From Sutterella massiliensis (lineage in GTDB: Bacteria; Pseudomonadota; Gammaproteobacteria; Burkholderiales; Burkholderiaceae_F): a stretch of 64,000 nucleotides of DNA. A program made the translations under genes and the position numbers. The notes below the pieces were generated by a model that ran no database searches, was not told the origin of the DNA, and saw nothing but the letters and a program-made list of their open reading frames with translations. Below, piece after piece: positions 6,764 through 16,603 of the stretch. Every line of letters starts with the position of its first letter. Within the stretch, counting starts at the first letter, position 1. The stretch covers positions 62,001-126,000 of the forward strand of contig NZ_JACJJC010000001.1 in the NCBI RefSeq assembly GCF_016899755.1. The letters are read 5' to 3'.

Positions 6764-9612
6764 CACGCTCCGTCCTTGGAATCCGAACGCTTCCGCTTCC
6801 TTTTCGGCGCCGCCGCAGCCACACCCTCAAGCAGTCGTCGAAGGTAAGGCCCCGTCACGCTCTGCGGGTTTTCTGCAATCTCGCTCGGCGTGCCTGCAGC
6901 CAACACGAGGCCGCCCGCGGCGCCCCCTTCCGGCCCCATATCGATCACCCAATCAGCCGAACGAATGACATCAAGATTGTGCTCGATTACGAGCACGGTG
7001 TTGCCGAGAGCCGTGAGCTGACGCAGCACGCCGAGCAACTGCGAAACGTCAGCAAAATGCAGTCCCGTCGTCGGCTCATCCAGAATGTAGAGCGTGCGCC
7101 CCGTATCCGTTCTAGCTAGCTCTGTCGCAAGCTTCAGGCGCTGCGCTTCGCCGCCCGAAAGTGTCGGCGCACTCTGACCGAGCCGGATGTAACCGAGACC
7201 AACATCGCAGATCGTCTGGAGTTTGCGCTTGATCGCCGGATAAGCATCGAAGAACGCGAGCGCCTCTTGCGCCGTGAGTTCGAGCACCTCGGCAATACTC
7301 AAGCCCTTGTAGCGGACCTCAAGAGTTTCTCGGTTGTAGCGCTTCCCTCCGCAAACTTCGCATGTCACATAAAGTGCAGGCAAAAACTGCATCTCCACCT
7401 TCACCACGCCGTCACCCTGACAGGCTTCGCACCGCCCACCCTTCGTATTGAAGCTGAAGCGGCGCGCATCGTAGCCGCGTTCGCGCGCTGTCTGCGTCTG
7501 CGCGAAGACTTCTCGGATGAGGGAGAAAAGTCCCGTATACGTCGCGGCGTTCGAGCGCGGCGTTCGTCCGATCGGCGACTGATCGACACAGATCACCTTG
7601 TCAAAGAGATCAAGTCCATCGACCTGGTCGAACGCAAGGGGTTTCGTTTCCGCACGGTGATACTGCGCTGCCAGCAGCGGATAGAGCGTGTCGTTGATGA
7701 GACTCGACTTCCCCGACCCCGATACACCTGCGACCACGGTGATAGCGCCGACGGGAAACCGCAGGTTCACATGTTTGAGATTGTGTCCGCACGCACCCGA
7801 GAGCTGAAACCACGGCGCATTCGCTCGATCGAAGTCCGACCCCGGCATGACGATACTGCGCTCTGCGCTTAGAAACCGTCCGGTAATCGAAGCTTCGCTC
7901 TCCATAATCGCCTTCGGCGTGCCTGCCGCAAGAATCTCGCCGCCGAACTCACCCGCCCCCGGCCCCATGTCGACAACGAAGTCCGCCGCACGAATAACAT
8001 CCTCGTCATGCTCGACCACAATCACCGTATTACCCAGGTCGCGCAAGTGCTGCATAGTGCGAATCAGTTGATCGTTGTCGCGCTGATGCAAACCGATGCT
8101 CGGCTCGTCGAGCACATACATGACGCCCGTCAACCCGGAGCCGATCTGTCCGGCCAATCGAATGCGCTGGCTCTCACCACCCGAGAGCGTGCCCGCACGG
8201 CGCTCGAGCGACAGGTAGCCGAGTCCCAAATCGTTGAGAATTTCAAGTCGCGACAGAATCCCTTCGAGGAGTTTTTGTGCAATTTCGGCCTTTGCACCTG
8301 CGAGTTCAAGCGTCTTGAAGTAACGCATCAAATCGCCAAGTGAGAGAGCCGAAAGGTCGACAATGGTACGTCGATTTTCTCCCTCCCCCAAATAGACGCT
8401 GCGCGCTACCGCGCCGAGCCCGCTGCCACCGCACTCGGGGCAAGTGCACTTGGCACGAAAGCGCTCGAGCACGCGCCGCAGCGTCTCGCTCGACTCGTTC
8501 CAAAAGCGCTCCATCTCCGTAATGACGCCCTCAAAGGCGGGCTCGAGTCTGCGGGTAACGTCACTGCCGTAAAGAAGCGCCATTCGGACGGCAGCCGGAT
8601 ACTCGCACCAAGGCGTTTCGGGATCCGCGCCGAGCGCACGAATAGCCGCAGCAATACGGTCGAACTTCTTCGGATTTCGCGCGTCCCATCCTTCAATCGC
8701 TCCGCGCGCCACAGAAAGCTGCTGCAAGCGAACGACCTTGTCAGGATCGAAATCGTCGCTCAGACCCGTACCGCGGCATCGCGGACAGCAACCCTGTGGA
8801 CTGTTGGCTGAAAAAAGCCGCGGCTCGAGCGTACCGACGGAATAGTCACACACAGGACAGGCAAATTTCGAAGAAAAGCGCAGAACGAGCGGCGCGTCCA
8901 TGCCGACGAGCACGACGCGCCCGCCCGCGAGTTCCGCAGCGGTTTCAAAGCTCGCTGCAAGACGCTCGCGAATGTCAGCGCGCATGCGGACACGGTCGAC
9001 AACGACATCTATGTCGTGAGCACGCCCGCCGAATTCGAAGTGCTCGGCCTCTTCAAGCGTCATCACCGTTTCGTCAATGCGAACACGGCTGTAGCCCTTG
9101 GCGGCGAGCTCGGCAAAAAAGGCTGCAAACCCCTGCTTCATTTGCCGGCGAACGGGCGCCACTACCATCAAACGCGTCCCTTCGGGCAGCTTGAGCGCCT
9201 TGTCGACCATGGCGGCAATGGACTCGGCCTTGAGCGGCATATCGTGCGTCGGGCAATAGGGGGTACCCGCACGGGCAAAGAGCACACGCAAATGATCGGC
9301 AATCTCCGTCACTGTCCCCACAGTCGATCTCGGATTGGACGCAGCGCTGTGCTGATCGATCGAAATCGCGGGCGAGAGCCCCTCGATGCGGTCCACGTCG
9401 GGACGCGGCATCAGCTCGAGGAACTGTCTTGCGTAGACGGAAAGGCTCTCGACGTAGCGGCGCTGGCCTTCCGCATAAAGCGTATCGAAGGCGAGCGAAC
9501 TCTTCCCCGACCCCGAAAGCCCTGTGAAAACAATCAAGCGACCGCGCGGGAGGTCGACGGAGACGTTCTTCAAATTGTGCGTTCTAGCGCCCCGAATGGA
9601 AATGACGTCCAT
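6763..9612 (-). CDS. uvrA: Excinuclease ABC subunit A (UvrA)
   Basis: The 949-residue ABC-type DNA damage sensor of nucleotide excision repair has two nucleotide-binding halves. The first Walker A is GLSGSGKSS at 31-39, and the second is GVSGSGKSS in the C-terminal half. LSGGESQRIRLA and LSGGEAQRLKLA are the two ABC signatures. Cysteine pairs in CPVCDYS and CPRCRGTG, plus the CEACQGDGV and CEVCGGKRYN segments, form the zinc modules. The ATG at 9612 gives the standard MDVISIRGARTHNLKN start. I saw no LexA-type CTGT-N8-ACAG box upstream. Confidence 0.98.
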   Translation of the reverse strand: MDVISIRGARTHNLKNVSVDLPRGRLIVFTGLSGSGKSSLAFDTLYAEGQRRYVESLSVYARQFLELMPRPDVDRIEGLSPAISIDQHSAASNPRSTVGTVTEIADHLRVLFARAGTPYCPTHDMPLKAESIAAMVDKALKLPEGTRLMVVAPVRRQMKQGFAAFFAELAAKGYSRVRIDETVMTLEEAEHFEFGGRAHDIDVVVDRVRMRADIRERLAASFETAAELAGGRVVLVGMDAPLVLRFSSKFACPVCDYSVGTLEPRLFSANSPQGCCPRCRGTGLSDDFDPDKVVRLQQLSVARGAIEGWDARNPKKFDRIAAAIRALGADPETPWCEYPAAVRMALLYGSDVTRRLEPAFEGVITEMERFWNESSETLRRVLERFRAKCTCPECGGSGLGAVARSVYLGEGENRRTIVDLSALSLGDLMRYFKTLELAGAKAEIAQKLLEGILSRLEILNDLGLGYLSLERRAGTLSGGESQRIRLAGQIGSGLTGVMYVLDEPSIGLHQRDNDQLIRTMQHLRDLGNTVIVVEHDEDVIRAADFVVDMGPGAGEFGGEILAAGTPKAIMESEASITGRFLSAERSIVMPGSDFDRANAPWFQLSGACGHNLKHVNLRFPVGAITVVAGVSGSGKSSLINDTLYPLLAAQYHRAETKPLAFDQVDGLDLFDKVICVDQSPIGRTPRSNAATYTGLFSLIREVFAQTQTARERGYDARRFSFNTKGGRCEACQGDGVVKVEMQFLPALYVTCEVCGGKRYNRETLEVRYKGLSIAEVLELTAQEALAFFDAYPAIKRKLQTICDVGLGYIRLGQSAPTLSGGEAQRLKLATELARTDTGRTLYILDEPTTGLHFADVSQLLGVLRQLTALGNTVLVIEHNLDVIRSADWVIDMGPEGGAAGGLVLAAGTPSEIAENPQSVTGPYLRRLLEGVAAAAPKRKRKRSDSKDGA

Positions 9613-9793
9613 CTGCGTAGCCCAATTCTTAAGGAAAACCCAAACTGAAAAGCATATAACCTTTCGATCGATCTTCACACCCGAACGCACCGCACGGCCG
9701 TGCCTCGCGCTCCCTGCGCGCCGCTCGGGCGCGCGATGCCCTGCAGCCATGGCCAGCACCGCGCATCCCGACAGCCCGCAATCCGCATTCCGC

Positions 9794-10999
9794 ATGACGC
9801 CGCTTGAGAGACGCTCGAGCCTCGCGCTCGCAAGCATTTTCGCGCTTCGCATGCTCGGCCTCTTTGTTATCTTGCCGGTCTTTGCGGTCTACGCACACCA
9901 GCTTCCGGGCGGCGAAAACGAGTTCCTCGTCGGCGTCACGCTCGGCATCTACGGTCTGACGCAGGGCATCCTGCAGATTCCGTTTGGTGCGGCATCGGAC
10001 CGCTTCGGCCGCAAACCCGTCATTGCGGTAGGTCTCGTCATTTTTGCCGCGGGCAGCTTTCTCGCTGCTTTTGCTGACAACATTTGGCTCACGCTGATCG
10101 GTCGTGCCATTCAAGGCGCGGGCGCAATTTCCGCCGCCGTCACGGCCTTTATTTCCGATTCGGTGCGCGAAACCGTCCTCACAAAAGCGATGGCAATGGT
10201 CGGCGCCTCAATCGGTCTCACCTTTGCCCTCTCACTCGTTATCTCGCCGCCTTTGGCGAAGGCCTTCGGCGTCGACGGTCTCTTCTTTCTCACGGGTGTT
10301 CTCGCCGTTCTTGCCATTTTGGTCGTGAAGTTCGTCGTGCCAGACGCCTCTGCTTCGCCAGAAACCGAGAGCGACACTCGGTCAACGTCGGTGCGCTGGC
10401 AGCGCGTCTTTTTCGACCCGCAGCTCGTGCGTCTCAACATAGCGATTTTTGCATTGCACGCCGTACTGACCGGTATTTTCATCGTCGTACCCACACGCCT
10501 CATCGAAATGAAGCTACCCGCCGTCGAGCACTGGCACATTTATCTGCCGGCCGTTCTCGTGGGCTTCCTCTTTATGGGGCCGCCCATCATGATTGGCGAA
10601 AAGAAGGCAAAAACCGTTCCGATTCTGCGTATCGTGACACTGCTTCTCTGCCTTGTGCTTGTACTTTTTGCCTTCCTCATGCACTCCGTTTGGGAAATCG
10701 CGTTTCTTCTCGCGCTCTTTTTCATGTGCTTCAACGTGCTTGAGGCGACGCTCCCGGGACTCATCTCACGCTCGGCACCCAAAGAAGCCAAAGGACTTGC
10801 ACTCGGCATCTACAACACGACGCAGAATCTGGGACTTTTCGTCGGCGGCGCGGCTGGCGGCTGGATCTCTCAGCACTTCAACGCCGAAACCGTGTTCATC
10901 GCCGCAGCTTTTGTTATGCTCTGCTCATTCGCATCCGCAACCGGCCTTAGGGAGCCCGTTCGCACGATTCGTCAGCCGGGCGATGCTCTTGAAGTCTGA
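9794..10999 (+). CDS. YajR-like major facilitator superfamily transporter
   Basis: About 12 hydrophobic segments and the GAASDRFGRKPV loop between helices 2 and 3 identify an MFS drug:H+ antiporter-type protein. The N-terminus (MTPLERRSSL followed by LRMLGLFVILPVF) resembles that of E. coli YajR, which supports the ATG at 9794; the frame is also open from an ATG at 9749. At 401 residues it lacks the C-terminal cytoplasmic domain of E. coli YajR. The substrate is unknown. It diverges from uvrA and lies 42 bases before ssb. Confidence 0.85.
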   Translation: MTPLERRSSLALASIFALRMLGLFVILPVFAVYAHQLPGGENEFLVGVTLGIYGLTQGILQIPFGAASDRFGRKPVIAVGLVIFAAGSFLAAFADNIWLTLIGRAIQGAGAISAAVTAFISDSVRETVLTKAMAMVGASIGLTFALSLVISPPLAKAFGVDGLFFLTGVLAVLAILVVKFVVPDASASPETESDTRSTSVRWQRVFFDPQLVRLNIAIFALHAVLTGIFIVVPTRLIEMKLPAVEHWHIYLPAVLVGFLFMGPPIMIGEKKAKTVPILRIVTLLLCLVLVLFAFLMHSVWEIAFLLALFFMCFNVLEATLPGLISRSAPKEAKGLALGIYNTTQNLGLFVGGAAGGWISQHFNAETVFIAAAFVMLCSFASATGLREPVRTIRQPGDALEV

Positions 11000-11041
11000 T
11001 TATCGATTTTTGTACAGCTGATTTTTTTGGGTTTTTAGACC

Positions 11042-11533
11042 ATGGCTTCGATCAATAAGGTCTTGATCCTCGGCAATCTCGGCCAGGATCCCGATGTTCG
11101 CTACACCGAAAGCGGCGCCGCCATTGCGACGCTCAATGTAGCGACGAACCGCAATTACAAAAACCGTGACGGCCAGCCTGTTTCCGAAACGGAATGGCAC
11201 CGCGTCGTGCTCTTCGGGCGCACTGCCGAGCTTGCTAAGGACTACTTGCGAAAGGGCCGCTCGGTCTTCGTAGAAGGCCGTCTTCGCACCCGCAAGTGGA
11301 CGGACCAGAACGGCATGGATCGCTACACGACCGAAATCGTTTGTGAAAACATGCAATTCGTAGGCTCTCGCAACGACGCCGTTGGAGCCGGCGCTCCCGA
11401 CGGTTTCGAATCCGCACCTCGCCCCGCGCCCCGTCCTATGCCCGCGCCGCAGCCTGCTGCACCCGCCATGCAGAGCTCGCCCGCCGCGACAACCGCTTCT
11501 ATCGATCAGCTCGAAGAAGACGTTCCGTTCTAA
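11042..11533 (+). CDS. ssb: Single-stranded DNA-binding protein
   Basis: The 163-residue protein starts ASINKVLILGNLGQDP, has an N-terminal OB fold (about 1-110), a Pro/Ala-rich linker and the acidic tail LEEDVPF that docks SSB partner proteins. It coats single-stranded DNA in replication, recombination and repair. It follows the MFS gene by 42 bases and is closed by a strong hairpin terminator. Divergence or linkage with uvrA is a common arrangement in proteobacteria. Confidence 0.97.
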   Translation: MASINKVLILGNLGQDPDVRYTESGAAIATLNVATNRNYKNRDGQPVSETEWHRVVLFGRTAELAKDYLRKGRSVFVEGRLRTRKWTDQNGMDRYTTEIVCENMQFVGSRNDAVGAGAPDGFESAPRPAPRPMPAPQPAAPAMQSSPAATTASIDQLEEDVPF

Positions 11534-11560
11534 GCGACCGGCACAGCTGCGCCGCATTCG

Positions 11561-11603
11561 AACAAAAGCCCCGTTCTGCATTTGGACGGGGCTTTTGTTC
11601 TTT
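11561..11603. terminator. Bidirectional intrinsic terminator between ssb and the efflux operon
   Basis: AACAAAAGCCCCGT at 11561-11574 pairs perfectly with ACGGGGCTTTTGTT at 11586-11599. A and T runs lie on both sides of the GC core. ssb and the efflux permease gene converge here, so one hairpin can end both transcripts. Confidence 0.85.
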
Positions 11604-11643
11604 CCACATTTGCCTAAACTCTCTCAGCCGTCGGCAGACCTCA

Positions 11644-12852
11644 TCATTCGTGGCGAACCGCCTCAATCGGGTCAAGACGAGCCGCACGGCGCGCCGGGAA
11701 AAAGCCGAAGACAACCCCCGTAACAGCCGACACCGTGAAGGCGAGCACGTTGATGGCCGGATTGAAGATGAAGGGCACGTCCATCATCATGCAGAGCGCT
11801 TTCGAGGCACCAAGTGCAATGACAACCCCGAGCAGTCCGCCCAAGCACCCAAGCATGAGCGCCTCGATCAGAAACTGCATCAGTACCTCTCGTCCGAGCG
11901 CTCCGATCGCCAAACGAATACCGATTTCTCGGGTTCGCTCGGTAACGGATACAAGCATGATATTCATGATGCCGATGCCCCCCACAAGAAGACTCACCCC
12001 TGCAACAGCCCCGAGAAGCGTCGTCATGATGCGGGTAGTCGAAGCCACTTTCTCGGCGATTTCGGCCGTATCCATCACCGTAAAGTTGTCGTCTTCGCCC
12101 TCGGAGAGCGAGCGGCGCTCGCGCATGAGATCGGTGATGGCCAACTTCAGACGTTCTCGATCGGAGTTCGGATTCATGCTTACCAGGAGCGCCGAAATGC
12201 GGTTTTCTCCCAGAATACGGCGCTGAACGGTTTTGAGCGGCATGACGACGAGATCGTCCTGGTCGCCGCCCATGGCAGCCGAACCCTTGGTTTTAAGTAG
12301 TCCAATGACGCGGCAGGAAAAGCCCCCCGTTCGAATCTGCTGACCGACGACATCTTTTGTCGTGCCAAAGAGTTCGTTGGCGATGGTGCTCCCGATCACG
12401 CAGACGGCCGCCCCCGATCGCTCTTCACTGTCTTCGAAAAAGCGCCCGTCGGCGAGCTCGCGATTGTCGATCGTGAAGTAGTCGTTGCTCGAGCCGATCA
12501 CAGATGTCTGCCAGTTTCGACCGTTGGCTACAATCGTAAGCGACTTTGAGGTTTGAGGCGCCACGGCATCGACGCCCGCAATTTGCGTACGAATCGCTTC
12601 GCCGTCCTCGACCTTGAAATCGGGAGCTCCTACTTTCTGACCTGGCCCGAGGCGCATCCCCGGGCGCAGCATGATCTGATTCATACCGAACGATTCGATC
12701 TCGGAGCGAATCGCATTCGTTGCGCCGTTGCCCAGCGTCACCATCGTGATGACGGCTGCCACGCCGATCACGACGCCAAGCACCGTGAGAAGGCTACGCA
12801 TCGGATTACGGCAAATCTGCCTCACGGCAAGAAGAAAAGCATTCCAGATCAT
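11644..12852 (-). CDS. MacB-type ABC transporter permease (FtsX-like)
   Basis: The 402-residue permease has an N-terminal transmembrane helix and a large periplasmic domain (about 45-270). Three C-terminal helices follow, beginning near LLGAVAGVSLLVGGIGIMNIMLVSVTERTREIGIRLA, the hallmark of the MacB/FtsX fold. In classical MacB the ATPase is fused to the N-terminus. Here it is a separate upstream gene whose end overlaps this start in an ATGA arrangement. With the adaptor and outer-membrane factor it should form a tripartite pump for drugs, peptides or lipids. Confidence 0.9.
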   Translation of the reverse strand: MIWNAFLLAVRQICRNPMRSLLTVLGVVIGVAAVITMVTLGNGATNAIRSEIESFGMNQIMLRPGMRLGPGQKVGAPDFKVEDGEAIRTQIAGVDAVAPQTSKSLTIVANGRNWQTSVIGSSNDYFTIDNRELADGRFFEDSEERSGAAVCVIGSTIANELFGTTKDVVGQQIRTGGFSCRVIGLLKTKGSAAMGGDQDDLVVMPLKTVQRRILGENRISALLVSMNPNSDRERLKLAITDLMRERRSLSEGEDDNFTVMDTAEIAEKVASTTRIMTTLLGAVAGVSLLVGGIGIMNIMLVSVTERTREIGIRLAIGALGREVLMQFLIEALMLGCLGGLLGVVIALGASKALCMMMDVPFIFNPAINVLAFTVSAVTGVVFGFFPARRAARLDPIEAVRHE

Positions 12853-13583
12853 GCGGCACTCCTCGAAACAGCGCCCGCTTTCCCTGGCAACCCCTGATCG
12901 TCGCGGACCAAACGGCCGTCCTTAAAAACAATGTGCCTGCGGGCGTAGGCAGCCATGTCGGGTTCGTGTGTCACGAGCGCAATCGTGATGCCGTCGGAAC
13001 GGTTGAGGTCCGTGAGCAACTCCATGATTTCAACGCTTCGAGCACTGTCGAGACTGCCCGTCGGTTCGTCCGCAAGAAGAAGCTTCGGCTTGATCACGAT
13101 GGCACGCGCAATCGCGACGCGCTGCTGCTGACCGCCAGAAAGCTCCGCGGGCGTATGCGACTCCCACTCAAGGAGTCCCACGCGGTCGAGTGCCTCGCGT
13201 GCGAGCACGTGCCGCTCCTTGGCGGAGAGCCCTCGATAGACGAGCGGCAGCTCCACGTTTTCGAGCGCAGTCGTTCGCGGCAGCAAATTAAACCCCTGGA
13301 AAACGAAACCGAGATACTTGCGCCGGAGAATAGCGCGTTGGTCGTTCGTGAGGTTCTCAACATGCACGCCGCTGAAGAGGTATTCCCCCCAGGACGGACG
13401 GTCGAGCGCCCCGATGATGTTCATCGCCGTCGACTTCCCGGAACCCGACGGCCCCATGATGGCGACAAACTCGCCCTCGCGAATCGTGAGTGAAATGTCC
13501 TGAAGCGCAACAAATTGCGCCTCGCCCGTGCCGTAGCGCTTGCCGATGCCTCGGAACTCGATGAGCGGCGTATCTGCAGTCAT
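12849..13583 (-). CDS. MacB-type ABC transporter ATP-binding protein
   Basis: The 244-residue ATPase has GPSGSGKST (Walker A), [14 protein letters not shown] (signature), LLLADEPTG (Walker B) and a switch histidine in LVTHEPD. It also has the GFVFQGFNLLPRTTALENVELPL segment of the LolD/MacB class. A GGAGG ribosome-binding site precedes the ATG at 13583. It powers the downstream permease and is third in a four-gene minus-strand operon. Confidence 0.93.
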   Translation of the reverse strand: MTADTPLIEFRGIGKRYGTGEAQFVALQDISLTIREGEFVAIMGPSGSGKSTAMNIIGALDRPSWGEYLFSGVHVENLTNDQRAILRRKYLGFVFQGFNLLPRTTALENVELPLVYRGLSAKERHVLAREALDRVGLLEWESHTPAELSGGQQQRVAIARAIVIKPKLLLADEPTGSLDSARSVEIMELLTDLNRSDGITIALVTHEPDMAAYARRHIVFKDGRLVRDDQGLPGKAGAVSRSAA

Positions 13584-13603
13584 GGCAATCCTCCGCCGGC
13601 TCG

Positions 13604-14905
13604 CTACTTCGCAGCCGCATTCTGCTGATCGACAACGATTGCCTCACCTTCGGCAATCTCGCCCGAAATGACTTCCGTACGCGTCCCGTCCGTGAGGCCC
13701 GTGGTCACGGTCACCGGTATCGGCGTACCCGAGCGCAGAACATAAATCGTTCGCTGGCGCTGCGCGTGCCCGCCCTCTTCCTTGGCGATTTTCTGCGCGT
13801 CACTACGATGCGGCGGCCCCATCCGGAAGGAACTTTCCTCTTTCTGAATGCGCGGCTTGAAACGCAAGGCCGAATTCGGCACGAGCAGAACGTCGTCCCT
13901 GTGCGCCGTCGAAATCGTTGCCGAAGCCGTCATCCCCGGACGCAGGAGCAAATTGGCATTTGCAACGTCAAGGTACGCGGTATAGGTCACCACGTTTTCG
14001 GTCTCGGTCGAGCCGTAAGCCACTTTCTTGAGCGTCGCAGGGAAACGCCGATCAGGGTACGCGCTCACCGTAAAATAGGCGGGCTGCCCGGGCTGCACGA
14101 CGCCGATGTCGGCCTCGTCGACGTCGACTCTCAGTTCAAGTTCGCGCAGATCGGTCGCAAGGGACAGCAGTTCTACCGCCTGCAGGCTCGCCGCCACGGC
14201 GTAGCCCGGCTCCACCGAGCGCGCGAGCACGACACCGTCAATGGGCGACTTGATCTCAGCTTTACTCAAGTCCGTTTCCGCAGTTTTGAGCGAGGCCTGC
14301 GCGTCGTCAATCGCAGCCTTGGCCGAAGCAACCGATGCTTCGGCCGTCTTTACAGTCGCGCTCTGCTCGTCGAGATCGGCACGCGAAGGCATTTTCCCGC
14401 CCGAAAGCTTGTTGAGGTCTGAGAGGCGCCGATAGCGGATCTTCGCTTCATTGAGCGTCGCCTCGCTTTCGGCGAGTCTCGCCTTGGCGCTCGCCACCGA
14501 CGCACGCGCCGAGAGCACCTTCGCTTCGAGATTGCGCGTATCGAGTTCGATCAATGTCTGACCGGTCTTGATCGTGTCGTTCACATCAACGTTGACACGC
14601 CGAACGATGCCGGAGAGCTCCGAGCCGAGCGTCACCGTTCGCATGGGATTGAGCGTCCCGTCGGCCGTGACAGTGACGTTAAGGTCGCCTCTAACCGCCT
14701 TTTCTGTGACGTAAGAAATCCTTGTGCCCGTGTCCCGCCCGAAGAACCAATAGCCGCCCGCAGCCCCCACAACCGCCAGCACCAGCAGTCCGATGCCTGC
14801 ACGAACGTACCAAGGGCGCTTCGGCTCGTCGAGCAGAGCCGCCTGACGGCTTTTGTCGCCCGCCGCGACAGTTTTTCCTGAATCGATTTTGTTGTGCGTC
14901 GTCAT
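13604..14905 (-). CDS. MacA-like periplasmic adaptor subunit (HlyD family)
   Basis: The 433-residue membrane-fusion protein has one N-terminal transmembrane helix (about 35-53, GIGLLVLAVVGAAGGYWFFG). A biotinyl-lipoyl-like beta segment and an alanine-rich coiled-coil hairpin (about 115-200) follow, then beta-barrel domains. The coiled coil is long, with Ala-Lys-Ala-Glu heptads, as in MacA. It should bridge the inner-membrane permease and the outer-membrane channel. It sits between the outer-membrane factor gene and the ATPase gene in the same operon. Confidence 0.9.
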   Translation of the reverse strand: MTTHNKIDSGKTVAAGDKSRQAALLDEPKRPWYVRAGIGLLVLAVVGAAGGYWFFGRDTGTRISYVTEKAVRGDLNVTVTADGTLNPMRTVTLGSELSGIVRRVNVDVNDTIKTGQTLIELDTRNLEAKVLSARASVASAKARLAESEATLNEAKIRYRRLSDLNKLSGGKMPSRADLDEQSATVKTAEASVASAKAAIDDAQASLKTAETDLSKAEIKSPIDGVVLARSVEPGYAVAASLQAVELLSLATDLRELELRVDVDEADIGVVQPGQPAYFTVSAYPDRRFPATLKKVAYGSTETENVVTYTAYLDVANANLLLRPGMTASATISTAHRDDVLLVPNSALRFKPRIQKEESSFRMGPPHRSDAQKIAKEEGGHAQRQRTIYVLRSGTPIPVTVTTGLTDGTRTEVISGEIAEGEAIVVDQQNAAAK

Positions 14906-14922
14906 TTTTTATTGATCCCTTT

Positions 14923-16404
14923 TCACTGTCCGCTCGACACCAGCCCGACGTTCGTGGACGAAGCAGCCTGCGAGTCTTCTTCGGGCTGCCCCGACGATTC
15001 ATTCTCAGCCTGCCGCACTGCCCAGCCGCCGCCCAAAGCCCGGTAAAGCATGATGTAGTTGTTTGCGAGATCGGCCCGATTGGCCAGTTCGGTTTCCTGC
15101 ATGGAGATGAGCGAGCGCTGCGTCGTAAGCAGCATGGCGTAGTCACCGATCCCCGTTTCGTACTCCGTGCGCGAGAGCTGCTCGGCAATCCTTGCGTGTT
15201 CGACGGCAAGCACCAAATCCGAATTGCGCCGCTCGGCGCTCGCGATCCCTGCAATGGCGTTATCCGCTTCTTCCAGAGCCCGCAAGAGCACCGAAATGTA
15301 TGAAGCGCGTGCCTCATCAAGACGTGCGGCAGCCGTTTCCTCTTCTGCGATGAGGCTTCCCCAGTTGAGAACCGGCACCGAAAGCGCGCCCACCAAGCCG
15401 ATGATGCCCGTGCCGGAAGCACCGAGCGCACTCACGGTGGCCGCAGTCGTCCCGATGTCGCCGCGAATGGAAAGCGTCGGCCAGTAATTGGACTTGGCGC
15501 TTCTCAGGCTTTCAACGGCCGCTTCAAGCGAGCGCTGCGCGCTGCGAATGTCTGGACGCCGTTCGAGAAGCGCCGCGGGCATCGAAACAGCACAGCCTGC
15601 GGGCGGCACGGGGATGACGCCTTCGGCCGAGATCGGCAGTTGGTCGGTCGGCAGCGCAGTGAGGCGAGCCAATGCATTTTTGTATTGCGTGATGCTCAAC
15701 TCGATCTGCGGAATTCGCGCCCGCGCCGAAGCAAGTTGCACGAGCGCATCTTCGGCTTCGGAAGCAGCGCCCGTACCCGCCTCAAACTGCCACCTTGCCG
15801 TATCGGCCGTTTCTCGATAGTTTTCAAGCGTCGCCCGCACGAGCGCGAGTTGCGCCTGCGCAGCGCGCAGATTCACATAGGCCTGAGCCGCTTCGGCGGC
15901 AACGGACTCCTTGACATCTTCAAGCGACAAGGCCGAGGCACGCAGGCTCAGTTCCGCCGCATCGGCGTACCAGTATTGAGCACCCGCCAGATTGAGCGTC
16001 CAAGCCCCCGAAGCGGAAGCGCTGTAATCGGTCGTTGTTTGGTGCTGCGCACGATTGCGATTCGTGTTGGCGTCGAGCGTAGCGCTCGGCCAGAGCGAGG
16101 CGTTTGCTGAAATAAGACTCGCGTGGGCGGCACGCAGGTTGGCGGCAGCCGTGAGCACATCGGTGTTGGCCAGCGTAGCTCGCTCAACCACCGCGGCAAG
16201 CCCCGGATCGTTCCAGCGCAGCCAGAAATGCTTGAATGCCGCCGCATCGCCGAAAGGCAGCGGCGCATTGGACCAACCCTGTGGCATCACCGCAGCGGAC
16301 ATTTCGTTTACATTAGGCTGCTCGACGGCGCACCCCGCAACTAGCAGCGCCGAGATCGCTGCCGCACAGAGCTTGAACGTTCGTTTAGTCGTTGTGTCGC
16401 GCAT
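14923..16404 (-). CDS. Outer-membrane efflux lipoprotein (TolC/NodT-like)
   Basis: The 493-residue protein has a lipoprotein signal ending in LVAGC (acylated C25). Two repeated outer-membrane efflux domains contain the long alpha-helical segments of TolC-type channels, including LRAAQAQLALVRATLENYRE and the internally similar second half. NodT-type factors are acylated in this way. It is the first gene of the efflux operon, so the channel is made before the adaptor, ATPase and permease. The C-terminal 40 residues are Ser/Gln/Glu-rich and probably flexible. Confidence 0.92.
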   Translation of the reverse strand: MRDTTTKRTFKLCAAAISALLVAGCAVEQPNVNEMSAAVMPQGWSNAPLPFGDAAAFKHFWLRWNDPGLAAVVERATLANTDVLTAAANLRAAHASLISANASLWPSATLDANTNRNRAQHQTTTDYSASASGAWTLNLAGAQYWYADAAELSLRASALSLEDVKESVAAEAAQAYVNLRAAQAQLALVRATLENYRETADTARWQFEAGTGAASEAEDALVQLASARARIPQIELSITQYKNALARLTALPTDQLPISAEGVIPVPPAGCAVSMPAALLERRPDIRSAQRSLEAAVESLRSAKSNYWPTLSIRGDIGTTAATVSALGASGTGIIGLVGALSVPVLNWGSLIAEEETAAARLDEARASYISVLLRALEEADNAIAGIASAERRNSDLVLAVEHARIAEQLSRTEYETGIGDYAMLLTTQRSLISMQETELANRADLANNYIMLYRALGGGWAVRQAENESSGQPEEDSQAASSTNVGLVSSGQ

Positions 16405-16603
16405 CGGCTTCCTCTTTATTTGCTGTCGTTTTTTGCGTACAAACGCTGATTCTTATTCTCAGCTCCATTCTGATCAAGCTGAGCGTGAAGTTGCTTATTG
16501 CAAGCGTTAAGTTCGCCCCGAAGCTCGTAAAAATTTTTTGCTGATCGTCTTTTGTTAAGATGATTCGATAGTTGCCTTGGATCAGTCAACTGTGAATAAA
16601 GCC
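16405..16603. promoter_or_regulatory. Shared divergent control region of the efflux operon and two-component genes
   Basis: This 199-base spacer is AT-rich. It holds GTGAAG at 16485-16490, GTTAAG at 16506-16511 and GTTAAG at 16554-16559. The perfect palindrome TTGC-TTATT-GCAA lies at 16491-16503, between the first two. The first two repeats are 21 bases apart, two helical turns, which suits direct-repeat binding by an OmpR-family regulator. Binding by the adjacent regulator is an inference; a classic CpxR box (GTAAA-N5-GTAAA) is not seen. Confidence 0.4.

Noticed and set aside
9613-9793. LexA (SOS) box upstream of uvrA
   Set aside because: No CTGT-N8-ACAG-like match was found in the uvrA-MFS spacer or before ssb.
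16577-16603. TTG start for the response regulator
   Set aside because: It would add nine unconserved residues; the ATG at 16604 fits the receiver-domain start.
16405-16603. Classic CpxR box
   Set aside because: No GTAAA-N5-GTAAA was found; only the looser GTxAAG repeats are present.
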